From positions 2,418,001 to 2,482,000 of the forward strand of contig NZ_JBJKFD010000001.1 of NCBI RefSeq assembly GCF_049723905.1: a DNA stretch of 64,000 nt, given 5' to 3'. Below the pieces are notes generated by a model. It had not been told where the DNA came from. It saw only the letters and a list, made by a program, of their open reading frames with translations, and made no database searches. This document shows positions 35,886-44,634 of this stretch, piece after piece. This DNA comes from G963665185 sp049723905 (GTDB taxonomy: Bacteria; Desulfobacterota; Desulfovibrionia; Desulfovibrionales; Desulfovibrionaceae). Every line of letters starts with the position of its first letter. The stretch's first letter is position 1. Position numbers and translations under genes: made by a program.

Positions 35886-37751
35886 GTGAATAACTCAAAT
35901 CAAAATACCGACGAAACGCCGCCGCAGATTGTCCTTTCCCTTGCCGCATTGGGTGTCGTGTTCGGAGACATAGGCACCAGCCCTCTGTACGCCTTCAAGG
36001 CCTGCTTCAACGGCCCGCACGGTCTGCCCCTTACCCCGGAAAACGTGGTGGGTATTCTTTCCCTTATTTTCTGGTCGCTGCTGGTGGTCATTGGCCTCAA
36101 GTACACCACCTTTGTCATGCGCGCGGACAACAAAGGGGAAGGGGGCATCTTCGCTCTGTTCGCCCTGCTGCCCGCATCCGGCAAAAGGTACAAGACGGTC
36201 ATGGCCGTGGCCCTGTTCGGCGCGGCCCTGCTGTACGGCGACGGTTTCATAACCCCGGCCATTTCCGTCCTCTCGGCCCTGGAAGGGCTGGACGTGGCCA
36301 CCCGTGCCGCCGACGCCTATGTGGAACCCATCACCTGCGTCATCCTGTTCGTCCTGTTTCTGGCCCAACGCCACGGCACCTCGCGCATCGGGTCCATCTT
36401 CGGCCCGGTCATGCTGCTCTGGTTCCTGGTGCTGGGCGTACTCGGCGTACGCACCATTGCCCTGCACCCGGACGTTTTCGTGGCCCTCAATCCCATGCAG
36501 GCCGTGGACTTTTTTCTGCGCAACGGCGTGGCCGGGGCCGTGGTTCTCGGGGCCGTGGTCTTGTGCGTCACCGGTGGCGAGGCCCTGTATGCCGACATGG
36601 GCCATTTCGGACGCAAACCCATTGTTCTGGCCTGGTACTGCCTGGTTCTGCCCGCCCTGTGCATCAACTATTTCGGCCAGGGCGCGCTCATCCTGACCCA
36701 CCCGGAAACCGTTACCGATCCCTTTTACGGCCTGGTTCCCCGCATGCTGCTCTATCCCATGGTGGGGCTCTCCGCCCTGGCCACGGTCATTGCCTCCCAG
36801 GCCGTTATTTCCGGCGCCTTTTCCCTTACCCGGCAGGCCATACAGCTGGGCTACCTGCCGCGCATCGTGGTGACGCACACCTCCGAATCCTCGGAAGGCC
36901 AGGTCTATTGTCCGGCCGTCAACTATGTAATGATGGTCGTGTGCATCATCCTGGTGCTGATCTTCCACAATTCCGAAGCCCTGGCCGGTGCCTACGGCAT
37001 GGCCATCACCGCCACCATGGTCATCACCACCTGGCTGTTCGGGCTGTACCTGCGCTCCATCCGGGGGTGGAGCCTGCCCGCCGTACTCGGCCTGTGCACC
37101 GTGTTCATGGTCTTCGACCTGGGATTCTTTGCGGCAAACCTCACCAAGCTGACCGCCGGTGGATGGATTCCCCTGCTGGTGGGAGCGGCCGTTATGGGGA
37201 TAATGCTCTCCTGGCGCAACGGACGCCGGGTCACGCGGCTGCAATTGGAAGAAATGCAGATGAGCGAGGAAGACTTTCTGGCCGAAGTACACAATCGGCA
37301 ACCGCCGCGCGTCCCCGGAGCCGGCGTTATCCTCACGGTCTCGCCCATCAATATACCGCCCATCCTGGTCCGCCATTTGCGGCTGAACAAGGCGCTGCAC
37401 GAACGGGTCATCCTGCTCTCCATCATCACCGAACCCGTCCCCCGCGTGGAATCTTCCAAGCGCCTCGTCATCCGCATGATGGATGACGGACTGGTGCGGG
37501 TCATTGCCCGCTACGGATTCATGCAGCAGCCCAATGTGCCCCTGACCCTGGCCAATGCCTACAACGCGGGCCTGCAAGTGGACCCGGGCGACATTACCTA
37601 TTACCTGGGGCGCGAACTCTTTTCCTTCGACAGCATGCGGCGCGGACGGACCCTGTATCGCTTTATGGCCATCAACGCCGTCAACCCGGCCCTGTATTTC
37701 GGCATTCCGCGCTCCCAGGTCATTGAAATGGGTATTGCCGTGAACGTCTGA
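35886..37751 (+). CDS. kup: Potassium uptake protein Kup
   Basis: The frame starts best at GTG 35886, 7 bases after AAGGAG, giving 621 residues; upstream codons were rejected. QIVLSLAALGVVFGDIGTSPLYAFKACF is the KUP/HAK/KT N-terminal signature, then ADNKGEGGIFALFALL, YGDGFITPAISVLSALEGL and GGEALYADMGHFG with ~12 membrane helices and a C-terminal cytosolic part (RNGRRVTRLQLEEMQMSEEDFL to the end). It imports K+ probably with H+. Read in the direction of replication from dnaA. A terminator follows at 37867, and a 19-bp tandem repeat starts 17 bases after the stop codon. Confidence 0.95.
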   Translation: MNNSNQNTDETPPQIVLSLAALGVVFGDIGTSPLYAFKACFNGPHGLPLTPENVVGILSLIFWSLLVVIGLKYTTFVMRADNKGEGGIFALFALLPASGKRYKTVMAVALFGAALLYGDGFITPAISVLSALEGLDVATRAADAYVEPITCVILFVLFLAQRHGTSRIGSIFGPVMLLWFLVLGVLGVRTIALHPDVFVALNPMQAVDFFLRNGVAGAVVLGAVVLCVTGGEALYADMGHFGRKPIVLAWYCLVLPALCINYFGQGALILTHPETVTDPFYGLVPRMLLYPMVGLSALATVIASQAVISGAFSLTRQAIQLGYLPRIVVTHTSESSEGQVYCPAVNYVMMVVCIILVLIFHNSEALAGAYGMAITATMVITTWLFGLYLRSIRGWSLPAVLGLCTVFMVFDLGFFAANLTKLTAGGWIPLLVGAAVMGIMLSWRNGRRVTRLQLEEMQMSEEDFLAEVHNRQPPRVPGAGVILTVSPINIPPILVRHLRLNKALHERVILLSIITEPVPRVESSKRLVIRMMDDGLVRVIARYGFMQQPNVPLTLANAYNAGLQVDPGDITYYLGRELFSFDSMRRGRTLYRFMAINAVNPALYFGIPRSQVIEMGIAVNV

Positions 37752-37767
37752 GCTGCCCGCATCGGGC

Positions 37768-37834
37768 GCCAATGGGCGCTACAGACGCCAATGGGCGCTA
37801 CAGACGCCAATGGGCGCTACAGACGCCAATGGGC
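37768..37834. repeat. 19-bp tandem repeat downstream of kup
   Basis: GCCAATGGGCGCTACAGAC occurs at 37768-37786, 37787-37805 and 37806-37824, identical each time, followed by a truncated copy (GCCAATGGGC) and a further ACCAATGGGCGC. A second short tandem repeat, CCGCCAACAGACAA twice (37917-37944) plus a diverged third, lies 80 bases on. The first is between the kup stop and its terminator. Confidence 0.9.
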
Positions 37835-37866
37835 ACCAATGGGCGCATGACCCGATGGATATCTTC

Positions 37867-37902
37867 AAGAGGCCGCCTCTGTCCGGAGGTGGCCTCTTTT
37901 TT
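37867..37902 (+). terminator. Intrinsic terminator of kup
   Basis: AAGAGGCCGCCTC-TGTCC-GGAGGTGGCCTCTTTTTT: a 12-13-bp stem with one mismatch and a run of six T. It follows the tandem repeat, 115 bases after the kup stop codon. Confidence 0.9.
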
Positions 37903-38016
37903 AAGCAAAGTGCCAACCGCCAACAGACAACCGCCAACAGACAACCGCTAACAACGGATGCACTCTTCCTTGTTGCACGAAATCAATAACATGTTGATAT
38001 AAAAAGACTTATCACA

Positions 38017-38035
38017 TTGGCACAGAATGTGCTTT
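38017..38035 (+). promoter_or_regulatory. Possible sigma-54 promoter upstream of the T6SS operon
   Basis: TTGGCACAGAATGTGCTTT has the invariant GG and GC dinucleotides 10 bases apart and TTGGCACA at -24; the -12 part reads TGTGCTT instead of TTTGCTT. It points at tssJ 470 bp away. T6SS operons in several Proteobacteria use sigma-54. A leader of this length is unusual, so treat as a candidate. Confidence 0.4.
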
Positions 38036-38504
38036 GTCTTGAGAAAACCAGGTCGGGCGAGGACGAGGCACGAATTGGGGGGGTGCCGCTTTCCCGGCCT
38101 GGTTGCATTACATTCCAGGTTTCCTTTCCCACGGCCTTGCGGGGAGGATGCCTGGCCTTAGTCATTGCTGGAAATAAAGTGTCCAATCAGCTGAAAAGAT
38201 CCCTATTGTAAGAAAAAAAACATCCATATGTCTTTATCTGGATTGAATAGTGCGGTAGTTTTCCTCTAACGGTCCGAATTTATTCGACCACTGAACATCC
38301 CGGGGGATGCTGTCTTTTCCGGCCATGTCCGCAAATGGCAAGACACGAAACCGCCATTGAGGTTGTGCCCATTGCGTCGCCTGTCCGGGCAACGTCTGGG
38401 AAAGATGCCACCCCAATTGAATACTCTTTGATAAAAAGGGCTGATCCAAGTATATTCCGCGTCGTAGTACATTTGCCTGCAACCTTATAGCTCAGGTTGA
38501 TGCC
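38036..38504. other. Gene-free leader region of the T6SS operon
   Basis: 469 bp without a credible open frame on either strand. It contains a short symmetric CATCCC-GG-GGGATG-like sequence (38295) and AT-rich blocks. It would be the 5' leader if transcription starts near 38046, or hold a closer promoter not identified. Confidence 0.4.
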
Positions 38505-39065
38505 ATGCCCCACCGCATGATTCCGGTGCTCCTCATCCTCCTTTTGGCAGCTGTTGCTTCCGGCTGCTCCGGCTCAAGTTCTGGCTCTGCAGCCGCCGGG
38601 GCCGGGGCCGATTCCATGTGGGCCTACCAGCCCAATTCCATCCAAATCCGCTTCAAATCCGACCCGCAACTGAACATGTACGACGGCAAGGCGCACGCCC
38701 TGACCATCTGCCTGTACCAGCTTGGCAAGCCCAATGCCTTCAACGACCTGGCCCAATCGCCATCCGGGATTGGAAAACTGCTGGAATGTTCGCGTTTCGA
38801 CCAGACCGTCTCCCTGGCCCAACAAATTTTCATCCAGCCCAACGAGGACAAACTCCTCTATCTGGACCGGGGCGAAGGCGCAAAATACGTGGCCCTGGTG
38901 GCCGGGTACTATACTCAGGACCCAATCAGCGTCACCCGGCTCTACCAGATTCCGGTCAAGACCACCTCGGAAGGCTGGCTCTTTCCGGACGTAAGCGAGT
39001 CCCCGGAAACACTTTTCGTCAATCTGCTGCTCGGCCCCAATGAAATTCAGCGAATAGGGAGATAA
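38505..39065 (+). CDS. tssJ: T6SS outer-membrane lipoprotein TssJ
   Basis: The 186-residue product has a lipoprotein signal ending in the lipobox SGC (C21: VASGC; two Ser-rich linker residues follow). The mature part carries IQIRFKSDPQLNMYDGKAHALTICLYQLGKPNAFNDLAQSPSGIGKLL, the conserved TssJ strand-helix segment, and a final LLLGPNEIQRI. TssJ anchors the TssM-TssL membrane complex to the outer membrane. First gene of the operon; tssK starts 1 base after its stop. The start could be ATG 38517 instead (MIPVLLIL). Confidence 0.88.
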   Translation: MPHRMIPVLLILLLAAVASGCSGSSSGSAAAGAGADSMWAYQPNSIQIRFKSDPQLNMYDGKAHALTICLYQLGKPNAFNDLAQSPSGIGKLLECSRFDQTVSLAQQIFIQPNEDKLLYLDRGEGAKYVALVAGYYTQDPISVTRLYQIPVKTTSEGWLFPDVSESPETLFVNLLLGPNEIQRIGR

Positions 39066-39066
39066 T

Positions 39067-40455
39067 GTGGACGGCGACAAGCCCATATACTGGCACCAGG
39101 GGTTGTTTCTCCAGCCCCAGCACCTTCAGATGCAGGACATGCACGCACAGTTCCGGACCCGTCCGTACCGCGAACATGGCCAGCCCCATTTCTGGGGCGT
39201 GGCCTCTCTGGAGATACTCAAGTCCTCCCTGGACAACCGGCGGTTCGAGCTGCTCAACTGCGAACTGCTCTTTCCCAACGGAATCCTGGCGACCTTTCCC
39301 GGCAATGCCGTTATTGCGCCGCGCTCGTTCGACGAAGCCTGGGTGGAAGGGGAAAAGCCCTTCACCATCTACCTGGGGCTGCGCAAATGGAGCCGGGACG
39401 GACGCAACGCCACCCTGGTGGATACGGAAGACGATGCCGGGCAGGCCGCCACTGTCTTTGCCGTAAACCGCAACACCACGGACATACGCGACGCCCTGGA
39501 CGACGGCCCGCCCGCCAAGGTCCAGGAAATGCGCTATGTGCTCAAGATTTTCTGGGAAAACGAGCTGGAAAAACTGGACAACTACCATCTCATTCCCGTG
39601 GCCCAGCTGGAACGCACAGGCGACGAGGTCACCCTTTCCCGTCACTTTGTGCCGCCCTGCCTGAACATGGACGCCTCGCCCTGGCTCACCCGGATGCTCA
39701 AGGAAATCCGCGATGAAATCTCGGCCCGGGCCCGCCAGCTGGAAACCTACAAAAGCCCCAAGGCCAGCCAGGTCTTCGACTTCGACATTGGCTATCTGGT
39801 CTTTCTGCTGGCCCTGCGTACCCTCAACCGGTACGTGCCCATGCTGGCCCACTACTCGGAGACGGGGAAGGTGCATCCCTCGCAGGTCTATCTGGCCCTG
39901 CGCCAGCTCATCGGCGAAATGACGACCTTTTCCGAAGGCATCTCCGCCACAGGCGAGACCACTACAGGGGAAATGCGCATCCCCCCGTACAGCCACACCG
40001 ACCTGTGGCACTGCTTTTCCGAGGCCCACAGCCTCATCGGCAAGCTGCTGGACGGCATCACCGTGGGGCCGGAACATCTCATCAGCCTGACCTATTTTGA
40101 TCCGTATTTCATTGGCGAGCTTCCGCCGCACGTCTTTACCGGAGACAACGTCTTCTGGCTCATCGTGCGTACTTCCAAGGATGCCGAAGAAGTGGCCGAC
40201 GCCATGGGCAATCTGGTCAAACTGGGCGCGTCCAGCACCATTTCCACGCTGCTGGCCCGCTCCATCCCCGGCATTCCCATGGAATATTACCCGGCGCCGC
40301 CGCCAGGGCTGCCCCGGCGTTCGCACTCCCTGTACTACCGCATAGAGCACAGAAGCCCGCAATGGGACGAGGTGCTCAAAAGCCAGATGCTTTCCCTGTA
40401 CTGGGTGGACCCGCCCGAAGACGTATCTGTGGAAATCGTGGTTTTGAGGAGATAG
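39067..40455 (+). CDS. tssK: T6SS baseplate protein TssK
   Basis: The GTG at 39067 (AGGGAGATAAT upstream) gives 462 residues. KPIYWHQGLFLQPQHLQMQDMHAQFRTRPY is the TssK N-terminus (W-x-E/Q-G-M/L-F/L-L-Q-PQHFQ motif). The body has LDNYHLIPVAQLERTGDEVTLSRHFVPPCLNMDASPWLTRMLKEIRDEI and a C-terminal SRSIP-like PGIPMEYYPAPPPGLPRRSHSLYYRIEHRSPQWDEVLKS. TssK trimers bridge the TssEFG baseplate and the TssLM membrane complex in the cytoplasm. Confidence 0.95.
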   Translation: MDGDKPIYWHQGLFLQPQHLQMQDMHAQFRTRPYREHGQPHFWGVASLEILKSSLDNRRFELLNCELLFPNGILATFPGNAVIAPRSFDEAWVEGEKPFTIYLGLRKWSRDGRNATLVDTEDDAGQAATVFAVNRNTTDIRDALDDGPPAKVQEMRYVLKIFWENELEKLDNYHLIPVAQLERTGDEVTLSRHFVPPCLNMDASPWLTRMLKEIRDEISARARQLETYKSPKASQVFDFDIGYLVFLLALRTLNRYVPMLAHYSETGKVHPSQVYLALRQLIGEMTTFSEGISATGETTTGEMRIPPYSHTDLWHCFSEAHSLIGKLLDGITVGPEHLISLTYFDPYFIGELPPHVFTGDNVFWLIVRTSKDAEEVADAMGNLVKLGASSTISTLLARSIPGIPMEYYPAPPPGLPRRSHSLYYRIEHRSPQWDEVLKSQMLSLYWVDPPEDVSVEIVVLRR

Positions 40456-40456
40456 C

Positions 40457-41152
40457 ATGGCATTGGTGGACTGCTTTACAAGGGTACTGGCCTACGTGCA
40501 GGTGGTGGCCGCCGGAAAAGCTCCCGGCGAGGTCACCTACGAGACCGTGCGCAAGGACCTGGAAACCCTCTTCGCCAGCAGCGAAGACCGGGCCGTGGCC
40601 CTGGGCGTGCAGCGCGAACTCTTCCGCCGGGCCGAATTCGCGGTCTGCTGCTGGATAGACGAAACCCTGCTGGCCGTTGACTGGTCAGGACGTGAGGAGT
40701 GGCTCAAGCGCCCCCTGCAGCGTGCCCAGTTCAACACCATCAACGGAGGCGAAGAATTTTTCAGCCGCCTGGACGAAGCCCAGAACCGCGAGGAAATGGA
40801 GCTTGTCGAGGTATTCCACGCCTGCATTTCCCTCGGCTTTACCGGCCGCTACTACCAGGAAAACCAAAAGGCCCTGCTGGACGAAATAAGCCTGGCCCAG
40901 GCCAAACGGCTGTACGGTCCGCTGGCCGCGTCCATTGCCGAACAGGCCGGAGACGAGGTTGCAGAACCGCTTTTCCCGGATGCCTACGGCCAGGATACCG
41001 CGCCCGGCAAACGCCCGCTCATGGCCTACAGATTTCTGGACCCCGGCGTCCTGGCCATGCTCGTTGTTCCGGCCATGGCCGTGCTGGGGCTCTTTTTCTA
41101 CTACCGTCACGAGCTGAATCGGCTGCTTGAACAAATGCTTAAAGCCGTCTGA
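40457..41152 (+). CDS. tssL: T6SS inner-membrane protein TssL (DotU/IcmH-like)
   Basis: The 231-residue product begins 1 base after tssK with AGGAGATAGC upstream. The DotU domain includes FAVCCWIDETLLAVDW, AQFNTINGGEEFFSRLDEAQN and ELVEVFHACISLGFTGRY(YQENQKALLDEI). One membrane helix near the C-terminus (VLAMLVVPAMAVLGLFFYY) anchors it with the bulk in the cytosol; no peptidoglycan-binding OmpA-like extension is present. It forms a complex with TssM and TssJ. Confidence 0.94.
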   Translation: MALVDCFTRVLAYVQVVAAGKAPGEVTYETVRKDLETLFASSEDRAVALGVQRELFRRAEFAVCCWIDETLLAVDWSGREEWLKRPLQRAQFNTINGGEEFFSRLDEAQNREEMELVEVFHACISLGFTGRYYQENQKALLDEISLAQAKRLYGPLAASIAEQAGDEVAEPLFPDAYGQDTAPGKRPLMAYRFLDPGVLAMLVVPAMAVLGLFFYYRHELNRLLEQMLKAV

Positions 41153-41172
41153 GGACAAAGACCGGATACCAC

Positions 41173-44100
41173 ATGATGAAATACGTCCACATCGTACTGA
41201 AAATCCTGCTCTGGCTTCTGCTGCTCGGGCTTCTGGCCGTGGGCGTCTGGCTGCTCATGCGCTGGCGTAACTGGCCGCTGTGGATGGCCGGAAGCGTCTA
41301 CGGCGGCGTGCTGGCCGTTGTGGCGGCCATTGTCCTTCTCCGCAAATGGCTTATCCGCAGGCGCGAGGAAAAATTCGTCCGCCGCATCATAGAGGAAGAC
41401 GAAGCCGCCATTCTGGGTGCACCGGCCCAGGACCGCCAGCACCTGCGCGATTTGCAGGAACGCTGGAAGGAAGCGGTCAAAATTCTCAAACGCTCCCATC
41501 TGAAAAGATTCGGCAACCCGCTGTATGCCATTCCCTGGTATGTTATTCTGGGCGAACCCGGTTCGGGCAAGACCTCGGCCATCAAAAGCGCCCGCCTGAC
41601 CACGCCGCTCACCGAAGTAAGCCCCACGCCCGGCATTTCCGGCACCCGCAACTGTGACTGGTGGTTCTTCGACCAGGCCGTGTTTCTGGACACGGCAGGC
41701 CGCTACAGCGTGCCCGTGGACGAACACCGCGACAAGGAAGAGTGGGGGAAATTCCTTTCCCTGCTGGCCCGCTACCGCCGCCGCGAGCCGCTCAACGGGG
41801 CCGTGGTGGCCATTTCCGCCACCAGCCTGCAAAAGGACGGCGAGGAAGTCCTGACCGACACGGCCAAAGCCCTGCGCCGCCGCATCGACGAAATAACCCG
41901 CGTCATGGGCGCGCGCTTTCCCGTCTATCTGCTCATCACCAAAATCGACCAGATTCAGGGATTCGACGCTCTGGCCCAACGCCTTCCGGCCAAGGCGCTG
42001 GATCAGGCCATGGGCATGACCTTTGCCCAGGGCACGGCCCCCATGACCGCCCTGCAGCAGGCCCTGGACTCGGTGCTGGGAAGGCTGCACCTTGTGCGCA
42101 ACACCCTCATGGGCACCAGCCGCACCCCGCTTATCCCCTCGGCCCTTGTGCTGCCCGACGAACTGGAAGAACTCCGCCCCGGCCTGGAAACCTTCTGCCG
42201 CGCCGCGTTCGAGGAAAACCCCTATCAGGACAAGCCCTTTCTGCGCGGACTCTATTTTTCCAGTGCCCGCCAGTCCGGCCACGCGGAGAGCACGGTCTTC
42301 AAGGAAACCGCTGCCATGAACGGTTTTGGGGCAGACATTCCCGAAGACAGCCGTGGCATGTTCCTGCACGACCTGTTCGCCAAGCTGCTGCCCAGGGACC
42401 GCTACCAATTTACGCCCATCCGTGATTTTCTGCGCTGGCGCAGAACCACCAAGGGCATGGCCGTTACGGCCTGGCTGCTCTTCTGCCTGGCCGCCGCAGG
42501 CATGTTGACCGTTTCCTACCGCATCAACCTCGACGCCATGCAGGCGGTTTCCGTCCAGAGCGTTCTGCAACAGGGCAACCAGACCCAAGGCCAGTTCTTC
42601 ACCTCCATGGACGTGCTGCGCCGCGAGCTGACCACCATGGACCAGCGCAACCAAAGCTGGCTGTTGCCACAGATCACCCTGCGGCAAAGCACCAAGGAAG
42701 CCGCACGGCTCAAAAAATACTACGTCAGCAATTTTCGGGACCATATCCTCAGCCCGTTGAACAACGGGCTGGAAGCCCATCTTGTGGAGTTCACTCCCCA
42801 GACCGATCCGACCATGGTGGGCGAATTCATCGCGCACTTTCTGCAACGCATCGATGCGCTGCAGGCCCGGCTGGACGGCAAAACGGATACGCAGGCCCCC
42901 TTCTACCCCCACTTTGTGGCCAGTTCGGAAAAACTCTCTCCCAACGTCTTTTCCCAGTTCGGGCCGCTGTATATGGCCTACCTGCAATGGAATACGGATA
43001 CCGACTCCCTGCAGGAGGAGCTGCACGTACTGCGCTCCTGGCTGGCCCATGTGGTGGGGCTGGACGACCTGGACGTCCGCTGGATAGCGGCCTGGGTAAA
43101 TACCTCTCCCGCGCTCAAGCCGGTCACCCTCGAACGGTTCTGGCAGGGCGGCAACTATCAGGACGACAATCTGCCACAGGTGGACCGGGTCTATACCAAG
43201 GAAGGCAAGCTGGCCGTGGACGCCTTTATCCAGCAATTGCGCGACGCCCTGGGCGATCCCCAGGACTTCAACCACAAGCTGGAGCCGTTCCGCAGCTGGT
43301 ATGCCCGCAACTACCGGGACCAATGGCTGGCCCTGGCCAGCGCCTTTGACCAGGGGCAGTCCCTTTTGAGCGGCTTTTCCGACTGGCGCGGGGAGGCCTC
43401 GGCCATGTTCACCACCAACAACCCCTATGCCCAATTCATAGCCCTTGCCGCAGAGCAGATAACCGCCGTGCCGTACGATCCCAAACACGACCGGTGGATC
43501 GATCTTGTTGAGGATATGAACGACGTGCTCAACACGGCCCGTCTGCAAAAGCAGCAGCTGTCCCAGAACAAGGCGGAATCCCTGGCCAGCAAGGGCCAGC
43601 AGGTGGTGCAATCCATCACCCGCGATATCGCCTCGGGCAATGCCACGGCCACCCAGGCGTTGCAGGAAAAGGTCAAGGCCTTTGACGCCTATGCCGAAGC
43701 GCTCAACAAGCTCTCCGACGTCACCGCGTCCGACGAGGTGGCCTACTCCCTGGCCTCGCAGGTCTTTCCCTTTGGTCTGGCCCCGTCCAACAGCAAATCG
43801 CCCTTTCACGAGGCGCACAGTGCCCTGTTCATCATGCAGTCGCTCATGGGACGCACCGGCAACGGCGCAGACGTGGTCTGGAACATCATTTCCGGCCCAC
43901 TGCGCTATCTCCTCGACTACACCTCCATGGAGGCCTCCTGCCATCTGCAGGCCCTGTGGGAGGAAAACGTCCTGGCCGAAATACGCGATGTGCCCAAGAC
44001 CAAACGCAACAGCCTGCTCTACGACAAGCAGAAAGGGCTGGTCTGGACCTTTCTGGACAAGGACGCCGGCCCCTTTGTGGGCAGCAAAAACATGGTCTAC

Positions 44101-44634
44101 TACCCGCGCAAGGTGCTGGGTGTGAGCTTTCCGCTGGAAAGCGACTTCCTGGCCTTTCTGGAACAGGCCGGAAGCGTCAGCCGCATTGTGCAGGACCAGT
44201 ACAGCGTGGACGTGACCACCCTGCCCACCAACGTCAACGACGGAGCCAAGCTGGAACCGCGCTCCACCACCCTGACGCTGCAATGCGGGGAAAAACCCCA
44301 GCGGCTGGTCAACTACAACTACCCGGCCAGCCAGACCTTTACCTGGACTCCCGCAACCTGCGGCGAGGTGGAATTTGAAATAGACTTTCGCGGGTTGAAG
44401 CTTACCAGGCGCTACCCCGGCAACCAGGGCTTTGCGGACTTTCTCCTGGATTTCCGCGACGGCGCGCGCCGCTTCACCCCCAAGGATTTTCCCGGACAGG
44501 AAGCTGATCTGGCCCGTCTGGGAGTGAGTGAAATAACGGCACGGTACAAGATCAGGGGGGCCAGGCCGGTCCTCAGCCTTTTGGAGAAAGAACCGGCCAA
44601 AGTACCGACCAGCATAGCCTACTGCTGGAAATGA
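41173..44634 (+). CDS. tssM: T6SS inner-membrane protein TssM (IcmF-like)
   Basis: The 1153-residue product has two N-terminal membrane helices (~8-28 and 38-58), a cytosolic NTPase-like domain with Walker A GEPGSGKT (residues 127-134), a third helix (~430-450: AWLLFCLAAAGMLTVS) and a large periplasmic part ending in a beta-rich C-terminal domain that reaches TssJ. Central WWFFDQAVFLDTAGRY and LITKIDQIQGFDAL match the IcmF N-terminal domain. The Walker A is intact, unlike many TssM. Starts at ATG 41173; ATG 41176 is possible. Overlaps tagF by 4 bases. Confidence 0.95.
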   Translation: MMKYVHIVLKILLWLLLLGLLAVGVWLLMRWRNWPLWMAGSVYGGVLAVVAAIVLLRKWLIRRREEKFVRRIIEEDEAAILGAPAQDRQHLRDLQERWKEAVKILKRSHLKRFGNPLYAIPWYVILGEPGSGKTSAIKSARLTTPLTEVSPTPGISGTRNCDWWFFDQAVFLDTAGRYSVPVDEHRDKEEWGKFLSLLARYRRREPLNGAVVAISATSLQKDGEEVLTDTAKALRRRIDEITRVMGARFPVYLLITKIDQIQGFDALAQRLPAKALDQAMGMTFAQGTAPMTALQQALDSVLGRLHLVRNTLMGTSRTPLIPSALVLPDELEELRPGLETFCRAAFEENPYQDKPFLRGLYFSSARQSGHAESTVFKETAAMNGFGADIPEDSRGMFLHDLFAKLLPRDRYQFTPIRDFLRWRRTTKGMAVTAWLLFCLAAAGMLTVSYRINLDAMQAVSVQSVLQQGNQTQGQFFTSMDVLRRELTTMDQRNQSWLLPQITLRQSTKEAARLKKYYVSNFRDHILSPLNNGLEAHLVEFTPQTDPTMVGEFIAHFLQRIDALQARLDGKTDTQAPFYPHFVASSEKLSPNVFSQFGPLYMAYLQWNTDTDSLQEELHVLRSWLAHVVGLDDLDVRWIAAWVNTSPALKPVTLERFWQGGNYQDDNLPQVDRVYTKEGKLAVDAFIQQLRDALGDPQDFNHKLEPFRSWYARNYRDQWLALASAFDQGQSLLSGFSDWRGEASAMFTTNNPYAQFIALAAEQITAVPYDPKHDRWIDLVEDMNDVLNTARLQKQQLSQNKAESLASKGQQVVQSITRDIASGNATATQALQEKVKAFDAYAEALNKLSDVTASDEVAYSLASQVFPFGLAPSNSKSPFHEAHSALFIMQSLMGRTGNGADVVWNIISGPLRYLLDYTSMEASCHLQALWEENVLAEIRDVPKTKRNSLLYDKQKGLVWTFLDKDAGPFVGSKNMVYYPRKVLGVSFPLESDFLAFLEQAGSVSRIVQDQYSVDVTTLPTNVNDGAKLEPRSTTLTLQCGEKPQRLVNYNYPASQTFTWTPATCGEVEFEIDFRGLKLTRRYPGNQGFADFLLDFRDGARRFTPKDFPGQEADLARLGVSEITARYKIRGARPVLSLLEKEPAKVPTSIAYCWK

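Noticed and set aside
37768..37834. 19-bp repeats as a possible CRISPR array
   Set aside because: The units are directly adjacent with no spacers and no cas genes are present.
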